Assembly: GCA_008000375.1 (NCBI GenBank)
Contig: SMOI01000372.1
Coordinates: 1-29,525, forward strand
Direction of reading: 5' to 3'
Origin: Poteriospumella lacustris
Lineage: Eukaryota; Sar; Chrysophyceae; Chromulinales; Dinobryaceae
Length of the DNA: 29,525 nt
Shown here in pieces: positions 8,560 to 18,617 of this stretch. How positions within the stretch are numbered: the first letter of the stretch is position 1; the number at the start of each line of letters is the position of its first letter. The notes below the pieces were generated by a model. The model saw only the letters and a list, made by a program, of their open reading frames with translations. It was not told the origin of the DNA and did no database searches. Both the position numbers and the translations under genes were made by a program.

Positions 8560-10212
8560 ATGCGTTTCCAAATCGCTCAGCTCGTTGTGTTGCTGGTGTC
8601 GTTGTCCCAAACACTCTCCTTCAATGTCGACAGAAGAGCATCACCCCGCCTCTCGATGTCCCTTTCGGCGAATGGGAAGAAGAAGGTATTGACGCCAACG
8701 AGCCCCGTTTGTTTCATCGCGCGTCCTCACCCACTCGTTGCGTAGATTGTTGTGACTGGGTTGGGCGCTGTTTCGCCAGTGGCAATCGGGGCGCATAAAA
8801 TGTTTGACGCTCTCTGTGAAGGGAAAAGTGGAATATCTCGACTGCCCTCGTGGGCAGATGAGTTCCCTGCACAGCTGGGCGCGACGGTGAAGAACTTCGA
8901 TCCTAAGGAGCACGGCCTCAAAGGCAAAACGGTCTCTCGCAACGCTCGGTACACCCATTTCGCGATGATCGCTGCCCAGCAAGCTCTTCTCGATGGTGCG
9001 ATAGACCTGTCTTCTATCGACAAGGAGCGGTTCGGAGTCATCGTGGGGTCCGGCATCGGCGGCATCGAGTGGTACGAGGACAGCGTCAGAGCCTTCGCGA
9101 AGACGGAGGAGGCGGAGTCGTCGTATCGCGCGCTGCGAGGCGTCAATCCGTTCTTGATCCCAGCTCTCATTTCAAACACCGCGTCTGGAATGATTGCCAT
9201 TGAGCACGGCGCCAAGGGGCCGAACTACGCCGTCGCCACCGCGTGCGCCACCGGCTCGCACGCCATCGGCGCGGCCTTGAAGCACTTGCGGGACGGAGAA
9301 GCGGACGTGATGTTGGCGGTACGACGGCGCTTCTCGCGGTGTTGGCTGTGTCTGTGTAACGCGGGTGTTCCTCTGTCAGGGCGGAAGCGAGGCGGCCATC
9401 ACCCCCGTGGCCTTCGCGGGGTTTTGTGCGCTCACGGCGATGGCGACGAAGTACAACGACGCGCCGGAGAAGGCGTCGCGGCCCTTCGACAAGAACCGCG
9501 CCGGCTTTATCATGTACGAATAGCAGCTTCAACGTCTTCGACACCGCGCTCACTGGTCCGTTGTCTGCAGGGGAGAAGGCGCCGGCGTCGTGATGCTCGA
9601 GACCGAGGAGCACGCCCTGAAGCGCAACGCGAAGATCTACTGCGAACTCGCCGGCTACGCCGCCAACTGCGACGCGCATCACATCACCGGTAAGGACCCG
9701 CTCGGAGTCGAGTCAGTGCCGCTCCTCTCACCGCTGCGACGTGACGTGTAGCCCCCGCCCCCAACGGCGAAGGTCTGCAGCGCTGCATGCGCCTCGCCCT
9801 GAAAGACGCCGCCGTGCAGCCCACGGAGGTGGGCTATCTGAATGCCCACGGCACGTCCACTTCGCTGAACGATGCGACTGAAACCGCAGCGATCAAGGCC
9901 GTTTTCGGTGAACACGCCACGTCGCGCGCTCTGAAGGTGTCGTCGGTGAAGAGCATGCTCGGGCACTCGCTGGGCGCCGCGGGCGGTCTGGAGGCGGTCG
10001 TGTGCGCGAAGGTCTTCGAGACGAACGTCGCGCCGCCCACGATGAATTGCGACGATCCTGACGTCGAACACGGACTGGACCTGGACTACCTCGCCAACAA
10101 GGCGCACGCGTTCGACGCCCCCGTCGAGGCGGTGGTGTCCGACAATCTCGGCTTCGGCGGGCACAACGCCGCGTTGGTGTTTCGGCGCTACAGGCCCTCG
10201 GCGCAGCTCTAG
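8560..10212 (+). CDS. fabF: Plastid-targeted 3-oxoacyl-ACP synthase II (KASII/FabF)
   Basis: Five exons: 8560-8685, 8746-9318, 9380-9513, 9571-9689 and 9752-10212. The four GT-AG introns are 60, 61, 57 and 62 nt, and the product is 470 residues. Every junction restores the FabF frame, for example [12 protein letters not shown] across intron 3 and [12 protein letters not shown] across intron 4. KASII extends acyl-ACP with malonyl-ACP in plastid fatty-acid synthesis. The N-terminus [20 protein letters not shown] is a signal peptide followed by [12 protein letters not shown], with Phe at the probable +1 site as in stramenopile-type bipartite plastid leaders. Catalytic residues are Cys209 (ATACATGSH), His350 ([11 protein letters not shown]), Lys384 and His389 ([14 protein letters not shown]). 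The family usually has Pro where this has Ser354-Ser355 after the first His motif. The gene is divergent from KASIII. Confidence 0.95.
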
Positions 10213-10340
10213 TCTCCCTCGTCCCTAATGTCTTTGTAAACGCGGTCTTCAAGCTTCTCGACCTGTCTCGATAGCGTTTGGGCGGTGAGGATCGGCACAG
10301 GTCACAGCGATGGTCGCCCAGCCGACGCAGCGCGGGCCAA

Positions 10341-10341
<1 letters not shown>

Positions 10342-10383
<42 letters not shown>
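10342..10383 (+). repeat. (CGG)14 trinucleotide microsatellite
   Basis: Fourteen uninterrupted CGG units, followed at once by a short GAT/GGT-rich run. It lies in the non-coding stretch beyond the KASII stop codon. Confidence 0.95.
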
Positions 10384-10385
<2 letters not shown>

Positions 10386-10882
10386 ATGATGATGGTGGCG
10401 GTGGTTTTGCGGCGGCGTTTGAGGGGCGTCGAGTCGCCAATGAAGGTCTCCGTTCTGTGGAGGGTCGAGCGTGGAGCCGCGTGCGCATCGTGCGGCGGAT
10501 TCTCGTCGCTCCTCCGCCGACCTGTCGACCGGACGGGCCCGTCGATGGCCGACCACCGCAGCGTCCTCGATCGAGGCGCTCGGTCACTGCTCCCTCTGAA
10601 GGTAGAGGTGAGGTGGCGGCCCATCGAATGGGTTTCAATCGAATCGCTCGAGGGGTGACCGTCCGGACGTGGACGGCGAAGAGTCTCGAGGGGGGCCGCA
10701 CCGCACCGCACCGCAGCAGAGGGACGACAGTGTTCTCGTTCGAGCGAGACGCCTGGACGCGTGCCTAATTGCTGCATTGCGTCCGCGCAGCTCACCAGTC
10801 TGTGTCGTCAGCTCAATCTCCTGGGCTAAGCGTCGAGCAGAGGTCGCCGACCTCCGATACCAACACCTGCACCCTCATTCTG

Positions 10883-10952
10883 CGTCGGAAAACGTCGGAA
10901 AACGTCGGAAAACGTCGGAAAACGTCGGAAAACGTCGGAAAACGTCGGAAAA
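10883..10952 (+). repeat. 10-bp tandem repeat, 7 perfect copies
   Basis: Seven perfect head-to-tail copies of cgtcggaaaa. The unit length of about one helical turn would place the A-tracts in phase and could bend the DNA. No gene overlaps it. Confidence 0.95.
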
Positions 10953-11389
10953 TCGCACAACCGTGTGGTGCACGCACAGATGCATCGAGCTAAGGAGGCA
11001 TTACACTTTTCTACAGCAAGTACAACCACTTTCATCGACAACGACGTCGGCGACAAACTCCGTTCGCAGCGAACAACGGCCAGAGCGTCGCTCCCACAGG
11101 TCCGCTCCAGCACATTGGGCGCATCTCGTTCTCACGCATCCAGATTAAGCGTTGCGCCCGCACACGGGCCGAAGGGACGAGCGTGGAAGGGGCGCGAAAG
11201 TGCCCAGTTGCGGGTGGCGCAGTGGGAGGCGAAATGGAGGCGACAGAGCCGCGCGCGGCCCTTCCCCAGGCGAATTGGACGACGGTCGGCTGCTCGGTCG
11301 TGTGGCTGTTCGTTTGGCTTCGGTGTTTGCAAATCAGACGAATGGCCGGGCCGTTTCCGCTGTGTGCGCCGCCACCGGAAAGAGGCCGA

Positions 11390-12754
11390 TCAGCCACTTT
11401 GCAGCTGGCGCACGATTTCGAAGAGCATAATCGGCGCGGCGGCGGCGACGTTGAGCGAGTTCTTCAGGCCAAACGTTGGAATATGCGCAACGGCGTCGGC
11501 GGCCTGCAGCACTCGAGTGTCGACGCCACTGATTTCGTTTCCGACGACCACCGCCAGGGGCAGCCGCTCTCGATACGGAATCTGATCGTAGCGCCGAGCA
11601 CCGTCGGTGATTTCCAACGCGACGACGAAGTACCCAGCCGCTTTCAGTCGCTTCACGGCGGACATCACATCGTCGAAGTGCTCCGTGGCGACGCTATCGA
11701 TCGCTTGGAAGCCAGTCTTCCGCAGTTTTTCTGACAGCGGCGGGTGCGGCGAAATGCCCGCCGTGATGACGCCGCGCAGACCCGCCGTGTCAGCTGTTCG
11801 AAACAGGGACCCAACGTTGAACGCGCTTCGTAAGTTGTCCAGAACCAACACGACGGCATGGGGCGAGGCAGTGTCGTCGTCGATGAACGATCGAGACGGA
11901 CGTTTGTCGGTGGACAGGACCGGCGCAGGCCGATCGAGGTTTTTGAGGTGCTCGGCGCGGTCGGCGCGAAGAGCCCTCACGGCGTAAACTATTTGCTCAG
12001 CAGCCTGCTTGGCTTGTCGATCGACAGGCATTGGCAATTGAATACGATTCGCACGAGGAGCAACAAAGGACCGAGCAATCCGGGACGGCGAAGTACCCAG
12101 AAACTCCTCGCTGCCAAAGAGGGCGTCCACCGTCATGCCCTCGCAGAGACGAGGAAGCCAAACGCTAAGTGCCTCCAGTCGTTCCTTGTTGACTTCGCGG
12201 GGACGACTCGCCGACCCTTCCAAGTCTTCCGGGTCGTCGGTGACAACTCCTTGCGCACGACGTGAAAACCCACAAACAACGACTTTGAAACCGTCACCAC
12301 TCGGCGAACTTTCACCAACGAGCCCTGTCCTTCCCGGGACTCTTACCGTGTGTTGGGTCTGGGGAATGCCGTCGTGTACTGGAATGAAAGCATCCAAGGC
12401 AGGGACGAAGATTAGGCCAAACTCACTGAGACTCAGCGGGACGGAGGAAGACGGATCACGCACTGCGCTATCACGTGGAAGACTATTTGATTTAATTGAC
12501 GAAACAACACCATTCAGTAGTTGCTCATCCGAAGTCTCCTGCGACGTAGACTTATAGTCAAAACTGCGGATCCAAAATCGCGATCTCGACGACGACTGAG
12601 TGTTGATATCGATGGTTGGCAGCGCTGCAACTGCTCCAGGTGAGTTTATCCCGGACATCGAAAGCTTCAAGAAGTTCGGATAAGGCAAATGTTGGCTGAA
12701 GAAAGCCCTTCGAATTCGACGTATAAAGAGCCAGTTTTCCACGGCCAGCGACAT
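11390..12754 (-). CDS. SpoU/TrmH-family RNA 2'-O-ribose methyltransferase
   Basis: A single-exon model of 454 residues; the ATG at 12754 is the first Met after an in-frame TAG. The C-terminal 160 residues carry the three SPOUT (trefoil-knot) motifs. Motif 1 is LDNLRSAFNVGSLFRTADTA at about 306-325, with Asn313 and the catalytic-type Arg319. Motif 2 is AVVVGNEISGVD at 401-412, with Glu407. Motif 3 is IPTFGLKNSLNVAAAA at 425-440. Family members use S-adenosylmethionine to methylate the 2'-OH of tRNA or rRNA. The first 30 residues (MSLAVENWLFIRRIRRAFFS) are basic and hydrophobic with no acid after residue 6, so an organelle presequence is plausible, which would fit an organellar tRNA or rRNA target. 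Residues 40-290 are family-variable and unassigned. Whether the substrate is tRNA (TrmH-like) or 23S-type rRNA (RlmB-like) cannot be told. An upstream exon is possible but not needed. Confidence 0.9.
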   Translation of the reverse strand: MSLAVENWLFIRRIRRAFFSQHLPYPNFLKLSMSGINSPGAVAALPTIDINTQSSSRSRFWIRSFDYKSTSQETSDEQLLNGVVSSIKSNSLPRDSAVRDPSSSVPLSLSEFGLIFVPALDAFIPVHDGIPQTQHTVRVPGRTGLVGESSPSGDGFKVVVCGFSRRAQGVVTDDPEDLEGSASRPREVNKERLEALSVWLPRLCEGMTVDALFGSEEFLGTSPSRIARSFVAPRANRIQLPMPVDRQAKQAAEQIVYAVRALRADRAEHLKNLDRPAPVLSTDKRPSRSFIDDDTASPHAVVLVLDNLRSAFNVGSLFRTADTAGLRGVITAGISPHPPLSEKLRKTGFQAIDSVATEHFDDVMSAVKRLKAAGYFVVALEITDGARRYDQIPYRERLPLAVVVGNEISGVDTRVLQAADAVAHIPTFGLKNSLNVAAAAPIMLFEIVRQLQSG

Positions 12755-13278
12755 TTGATGAGCGAGATGGTGTACGGCGGAAAAAAAGTTGGTTCCTTGA
12801 TAAGTTTCGTCCTACTCTGAACCAGTCCTCGACTGTTTTGTTCACGTTTATCCACGGTGCATGTACACCATACAGTTTCGGGCTAACAAGGCGATGGCAA
12901 CCGCTACTTTTGGGCTCATTCGGCATTCTTGGAAGTCAGGTGCTCGGTGGTGAGAAATGAGAAATGGTCACCAGAGAGACCATCATCGTCATCCCGCATC
13001 ATGGCGTCAACGTGTCGTTTGTCTTTGTCGCGACATGAACAGCGACAGCGACAGCTTTTTCAAATCACCGATTCTCAACCGACACACGAGCGTCCGGGTC
13101 GATCTTGACAGAGAGGCTCTCTGTCAATCGTCGGCTGACTGTTACTCGTTTGCTGGGCGGCGCTTCCGATTCGATTTTTCTATTGCGACGAAGATGGCAC
13201 ACTTGAGCTATTTTCAATTTATGGGCGCCTTTCGTCGGCACGCCGTCTTTATATCACAGCCAGCAGCATTTCGTTATC
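12755..13278. promoter_or_regulatory. Divergent intergenic region, methyltransferase and DAW1 copy A
   Basis: 524 bp lie between two divergent start codons. The DAW1-proximal 237 bp (13042-13278) belong to the inverted repeat and are shared with the other DAW1 copy, so both DAW1 genes have the same proximal promoter. No RFX/X-box-like site or TATA box was identified by eye. Outside 13042 only a short, decaying resemblance to the other copy remains (for example around gcgtcaacgtgtcgtttg). Confidence 0.6.
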
Positions 13279-14794
13279 ATGAAGTTGAAGCGGTTTTTGC
13301 TCAGATATTATCCACCAGGTACATTCCGAGCCGCTCGAAACTTTTGGCAGTAGAGATTGAGCGCATGTTTTCGTTTCGTATCAGGCATTATTCTGGAATA
13401 TGAGCTGCGAGACAAGACTCGAGAGTTGAAAGAAATCGACCTGCTCCACTTAACTCCAGAGTAAGGGCCATTGCAAAGCCGACAATAGGAACCCGTCTGA
13501 CTTACCTGGTTCTATAGCTCCGATATCGATGTGATCGTGAACCAAATAGTGTTTGAAGAACCCCTCATCACGGAAAGCAAAAAGCCCCATCTGAGGCGGC
13601 TCATATACAGTACGGAATCGTCGATGCTTCATTCTCTTTTCCGTCTGCAGCGAGTCATCGTTGTTGTTGTGCCGTTCAGAGCTGATGGAGAAGCAGGAAG
13701 TGCACGACAGCGGGGACTTCTTTCTGTTCAAAATTCTTCGTGCGCACATCTTGCCCTTAACAAATTGCGCATTCAACAAGTCGGGCGATAAGTTCATCAC
13801 GGGCAGTTATGACCGGACGTGCAAGGTGTGGAACACGATGTCTGGCGACGAGCTCCTGACGCTGGAGGGCCACAGGTGCGTTTCGATTTTTCTTGTTGCC
13901 AGTTTCCGACGCAGTTCTGACTCGAGGAAATTGACTTTTCTTTAGAAACGTTGTGTACGCGATAGCATTCAACAATCCGTATGGCGACAAAATCATCACG
14001 GGGTCCTTCGACAAAACCTGCAAACTGTGGAACGCCGAGACTGGTCAGCTATATCACACCTACCGGGGCCATGCCACTGAAATTGTCTGTTTGTCCTTCA
14101 ATCCCCATGGGACCATGCTGGCGACGGGAAGTATGGACAATACGGCTCGGCTGTGGGACGTAGAATCTGGCGAATGTCTGCACACGCTGCTCGGCCACAC
14201 GGCGGAGATCGTGTCGTTGGACTTCGACACCCAAGGGCAGCGGATCATCACGGGGTCGTTCGACAACACCGTCAAAGTTTGGGACGTGCGCAATGGTCGC
14301 TGTATTCACACGCTGTCCGGCCATCAAGGAGAAATTTCATCGTGCCAGTTCAACTTCGCGTCGGACTTGTGTATTTCCGGCAGCATCGACCGCACCTGCA
14401 AGGTTTGGGACGTCGGCTCCGGCACGTGCGTCCACACGCTTCGAGGACACAACGACGAAATCTTGGACGTGTCGTTCAACACCACGGGCTCGAAGCTGGT
14501 CACCGCCTCGGCAGATGCAAATGCTCGTGTCTACAACACGATGACCGGAGCGTGTTGCGCGATTCTCAACGGCCACGAGGGAGAAATCTCCAAGGTCACG
14601 TTCAATCCGCAAGGATCCCGCGTGCTCACTGCTTCGTCGGACAAGACTGGTCGCATTTGGGACGTCGAGTCCGGCGAGTGTCTCCAGGTGCTGGAAGGGC
14701 ACACGGATGAGATCTTTTCGTGCGCCTTCAACTACGACGGCGACACGATCATTACAGGCTCGAAGGACAACACCTGCCGCATTTGGAAGTGCTA
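13042..14794 (+). repeat. Left arm of 1753-bp inverted repeat
   Basis: This arm matches the reverse complement of 15084-16836 over exactly the same length. Translations of corresponding frames are identical, including introns and 237 bp upstream of the ATG, and no mismatch was seen by eye. The inner edge is the second base of the DAW1 stop codon: this copy ends TAG, the other TAA. Confidence 0.95.
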
Positions 14795-14795
14795 G
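13279..14795 (+). CDS. DAW1: Dynein assembly factor with WD repeats, DAW1/WDR69 ortholog, copy A
   Basis: Five exons: 13279-13318, 13385-13460, 13518-13609, 13680-13875 and 13946-14795. The introns are 66, 57, 70 and 70 nt and the product is 417 residues, close to the animal protein. DAW1 helps deliver preassembled outer-arm dynein into cilia, so the host should make motile cilia. The N-terminus [14 protein letters not shown] and the first-blade block [19 protein letters not shown] are hallmarks of the family and are restored only by these splices. About eight WD40 blades run from residue 92 to the end, for example [37 protein letters not shown] and [12 protein letters not shown], ending [12 protein letters not shown] with TAG. 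It is tail-to-tail with an identical copy; the proximal 5' flank is also shared, so the two are probably co-regulated. Confidence 0.96.
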
Positions 14796-15082
14796 GTTCG
14801 CGTATCGTATGTATTGACTTGAAAACTATCGCAGCTGTCGGAGCTGTTGTAAGAGAACTAATTTGCGAATTTGGACGACACCAACCCACAAACGCCCTCT
14901 GCTTCACAGGAGCACAGCACAGTACAGAAGAGCACAGGCTGGCTCACCGACCTATTCTACAGACGCGACGATGTCCACTTCTTCATTGCACACGCGTTTA
15001 GGTCTGTCGAAAACAACTAATTAATGGAAGCGATTGCATCAAGCTATTTTTCTAAACAAATACTGCGACATTCGCAACTCCG
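14796..15082. other. Spacer between the inverted DAW1 copies
   Basis: About 289 bp, counting the differing stop-codon bases, that hold the two non-homologous 3' UTRs. No gene is supported. Only a trace of similarity survives right after each stop codon (ttcgcgtatcg versus ttgcgaatgtcg). The unrelated sequence at the centre means the palindrome is not a simple fold-back of one molecule. Confidence 0.75.
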
Positions 15083-16599
15083 TTAGCACTTCCAAATGCG
15101 GCAGGTGTTGTCCTTCGAGCCTGTAATGATCGTGTCGCCGTCGTAGTTGAAGGCGCACGAAAAGATCTCATCCGTGTGCCCTTCCAGCACCTGGAGACAC
15201 TCGCCGGACTCGACGTCCCAAATGCGACCAGTCTTGTCCGACGAAGCAGTGAGCACGCGGGATCCTTGCGGATTGAACGTGACCTTGGAGATTTCTCCCT
15301 CGTGGCCGTTGAGAATCGCGCAACACGCTCCGGTCATCGTGTTGTAGACACGAGCATTTGCATCTGCCGAGGCGGTGACCAGCTTCGAGCCCGTGGTGTT
15401 GAACGACACGTCCAAGATTTCGTCGTTGTGTCCTCGAAGCGTGTGGACGCACGTGCCGGAGCCGACGTCCCAAACCTTGCAGGTGCGGTCGATGCTGCCG
15501 GAAATACACAAGTCCGACGCGAAGTTGAACTGGCACGATGAAATTTCTCCTTGATGGCCGGACAGCGTGTGAATACAGCGACCATTGCGCACGTCCCAAA
15601 CTTTGACGGTGTTGTCGAACGACCCCGTGATGATCCGCTGCCCTTGGGTGTCGAAGTCCAACGACACGATCTCCGCCGTGTGGCCGAGCAGCGTGTGCAG
15701 ACATTCGCCAGATTCTACGTCCCACAGCCGAGCCGTATTGTCCATACTTCCCGTCGCCAGCATGGTCCCATGGGGATTGAAGGACAAACAGACAATTTCA
15801 GTGGCATGGCCCCGGTAGGTGTGATATAGCTGACCAGTCTCGGCGTTCCACAGTTTGCAGGTTTTGTCGAAGGACCCCGTGATGATTTTGTCGCCATACG
15901 GATTGTTGAATGCTATCGCGTACACAACGTTTCTAAAGAAAAGTCAATTTCCTCGAGTCAGAACTGCGTCGGAAACTGGCAACAAGAAAAATCGAAACGC
16001 ACCTGTGGCCCTCCAGCGTCAGGAGCTCGTCGCCAGACATCGTGTTCCACACCTTGCACGTCCGGTCATAACTGCCCGTGATGAACTTATCGCCCGACTT
16101 GTTGAATGCGCAATTTGTTAAGGGCAAGATGTGCGCACGAAGAATTTTGAACAGAAAGAAGTCCCCGCTGTCGTGCACTTCCTGCTTCTCCATCAGCTCT
16201 GAACGGCACAACAACAACGATGACTCGCTGCAGACGGAAAAGAGAATGAAGCATCGACGATTCCGTACTGTATATGAGCCGCCTCAGATGGGGCTTTTTG
16301 CTTTCCGTGATGAGGGGTTCTTCAAACACTATTTGGTTCACGATCACATCGATATCGGAGCTATAGAACCAGGTAAGTCAGACGGGTTCCTATTGTCGGC
16401 TTTGCAATGGCCCTTACTCTGGAGTTAAGTGGAGCAGGTCGATTTCTTTCAACTCTCGAGTCTTGTCTCGCAGCTCATATTCCAGAATAATGCCTGATAC
16501 GAAACGAAAACATGCGCTCAATCTCTACTGCCAAAAGTTTCGAGCGGCTCGGAATGTACCTGGTGGATAATATCTGAGCAAAAACCGCTTCAACTTCAT
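15083..16599 (-). CDS. DAW1: Dynein assembly factor with WD repeats, DAW1/WDR69 ortholog, copy B
   Basis: This is the mirror copy of the gene at 13279-14795: exons 16599-16560, 16493-16418, 16360-16269, 16198-16003 and 15932-15083, with the same five-exon structure and splice sites. The predicted 417-residue protein is identical; the only coding-region difference seen is the stop codon, TAA here instead of TAG. There are no frameshifts or premature stops, so it looks functional. It converges on copy A and is divergent from the megasynthase gene. Either copy may be the original. The lack of intron differences implies a very recent duplication or continuing gene conversion. Confidence 0.95.
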
Positions 16600-16836
16600 G
16601 ATAACGAAATGCTGCTGGCTGTGATATAAAGACGGCGTGCCGACGAAAGGCGCCCATAAATTGAAAATAGCTCAAGTGTGCCATCTTCGTCGCAATAGAA
16701 AAATCGAATCGGAAGCGCCGCCCAGCAAACGAGTAACAGTCAGCCGACGATTGACAGAGAGCCTCTCTGTCAAGATCGACCCGGACGCTCGTGTGTCGGT
16801 TGAGAATCGGTGATTTGAAAAAGCTGTCGCTGTCGC
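15084..16836 (-). repeat. Right arm of 1753-bp inverted repeat
   Basis: Reverse complement of 13042-14794. The outer edge is the shared gctgtcgctgtcgc tract; beyond it the two flanks diverge with small indels (catgtcgcttttcatgtcgc here against a shorter tgttcatgtcgc on the other side). Confidence 0.95.
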
Positions 16837-17124
16837 ATGTCGCTTTTCATGTCGCAGGCGATAGCAGCGACAAACGACAAGTTGACGTCATCATCGCGTC
16901 ACCGTGTTTGCGACCATCGACGGTCGACCAGGTCGATGCGCCAGGTGCAAAATAAGAAGAGGCAGATTCTTTCATTGTTCTCATCGAAGGTTATCCAAAT
17001 CTTTTTGTTGATTTTTTATTTGTGAGAGACAGTGGTTGGATCCCTCTGATTTCTGTTCGATCACTCCGCGATCCTCGACTTAACTCACACGATACTGTCA
17101 TCTCGAGACCATCTTATTTTCCTG
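16600..17124. promoter_or_regulatory. Divergent region between DAW1 copy B and the megasynthase
   Basis: 525 bp between divergent start codons. Positions 16600-16836 are the duplicated DAW1 promoter side. Positions 16837-17124 are unique, relatively A/T-rich (for example a ttgttgattttttatttg run near 17000) and presumably carry the megasynthase promoter. No specific element was identified. Confidence 0.6.
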
Positions 17125-18586
17125 ATGGCGGATGCGCGCGACACCTCTCATGTCCTGATCCGATCAGCCTCTGAGGACGATTTAGATGAGCTTGTTGTCA
17201 TTGAGATGAGGACGTGGGGGGACATCGCAGTCTCCAAAGACGTTCTTTCATCGCGTCTTCGTCGATCCCCGGGCGGACAATTTGCGGCCACAGTCGACGG
17301 CAGGATTGTCGGTTCCATCTACACTCAGCTCATTGACTCTATTGACGACCTTTTCACGTCTAATTTTGATGATCAAGGCGGCCTTCATTCCGATTCAGGT
17401 TCTATTCTGCAGTTGCTGAGCGTTGCCGTTGTGGACGAGTTTGCTCCGCTGCAAATCGGAAAACGTCTTAGAGACGAAGCGCTTCGGTATGGAGTGAAGT
17501 TGGGGCTTAAGGAGGCCATTGCGATGACCAGATGCTCTGCACCATCATCGAGCGTGTCGACCTATTGGAGGAAAGTTCTTTCCGGTGCGGATCCGACCCT
17601 CCAATTTCACTTATCCGCTGGGGCGACGGTGCTGGGCTGCATTCCAGGCTACCGCAAAGAAGATAAAGTCAACTTTGGCCATTCGGTCCTAATACAGTAC
17701 CAAGATCTGAGTGGCCTTCCTCTGTTCGCTGCTGCGAGCGCGGTGAACACGACGGAAAGCGTCGTGTCGTACGACGGGCTGTCGCTCGATACCCTCTTCG
17801 ATGCGATCAACGGCGTTCGCAGTGCTCTGCAAGTGAATTCGAATGTCTTACTGGACGAGTCCTTTGCTGATGCGCCATTCATGAGCATGGGGTTGGATTC
17901 CCTCGGCATGATGGACTTGCGAGGACGTCTGCAGGCGCTCCTCCCCGACGCTGCTCTCTCTCCAACGGTTCTGTTCGACCAACCCACTCCGCGGAGACTT
18001 TTGCAGTACATTGGCCATTCGAAGTCTGAAGCCGCCTCGAAGGAAGCTCCAAAGCGACGCCTATCTGTTGCGAAACCTGAGGCTGTCGACGAGATTGTGG
18101 TCGCTGGAGCGGCGTGCAGGTGTCCTGGCGGCGCAGACGACCCCGAGACGCTGTTTTCTCTGCTCTGTGAGGGCAGCGACTTGACGTCCGATGTGCCGAG
18201 AGAGTGGGCCGGTGCATGCAAGTCGCCTCGTGTGGGGCTTCTCAAAGGGTCGCATCTGGAGGCGTTTGATCCGGCGTTTTTCGGCCTCAGCGCAGCGGAG
18301 GCGTCGGCCATGGACCCGCACCAGCGATTGCTCTTGGAGGTCATCCACGAAGCTCTCGTCGATGCGAACGTGCTGGACCCAAACGTGCCTCTTTCAGCAG
18401 ATTCCGCGCTATCGACTCGCCGCATCGGCGTTTTCGTCGGGGTCTGCAACAACGAGTGGATCCGCACGTCCGACCAGTCGCAGGGCGCCGCGCTGCTGCT
18501 GCCGTACAGTTCCTCCGCCCTGTCGATGTCCTCCTGCGCTAACCGCGCGTCCTTCGTATTCGGCCTCACAGGTCCCTCCATCGTCG

Positions 18587-18617
<31 letters not shown>

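Larger units (their letters stand above)
10213..11389. other. Gene-free stretch between convergent genes
   Basis: Both neighbours end here (KASII from the left, the RNA methyltransferase from the right), so the stretch holds two 3' UTRs and about 1 kb of apparently non-coding DNA. It contains a (CGG)14 tract and a 7-copy decamer repeat, listed separately. Long open frames exist but are low-complexity consequences of GC content; no recognisable domain or tRNA was found. Confidence 0.6.

Noticed and set aside
10278-10768. Open frames through the (CGG)14 tract
   Set aside because: The predicted proteins are poly-Gly, poly-Ala or poly-Pro runs with no conserved region and no start context shared with neighbours.
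12558-12926. A 122-codon minus-strand frame overlapping the start of the RNA methyltransferase
   Set aside because: It overlaps a well-supported coding region in another frame and shows no recognisable domain. An upstream exon of the methyltransferase cannot be excluded, but no clean splice links it.
13042-16836. The palindrome as an assembly fold-back artefact
   Set aside because: A fold-back would have a symmetric centre and matching outer flanks. Here the spacer is asymmetric, the stop codons differ and the outer flanks diverge gradually. It remains worth confirming with long reads.
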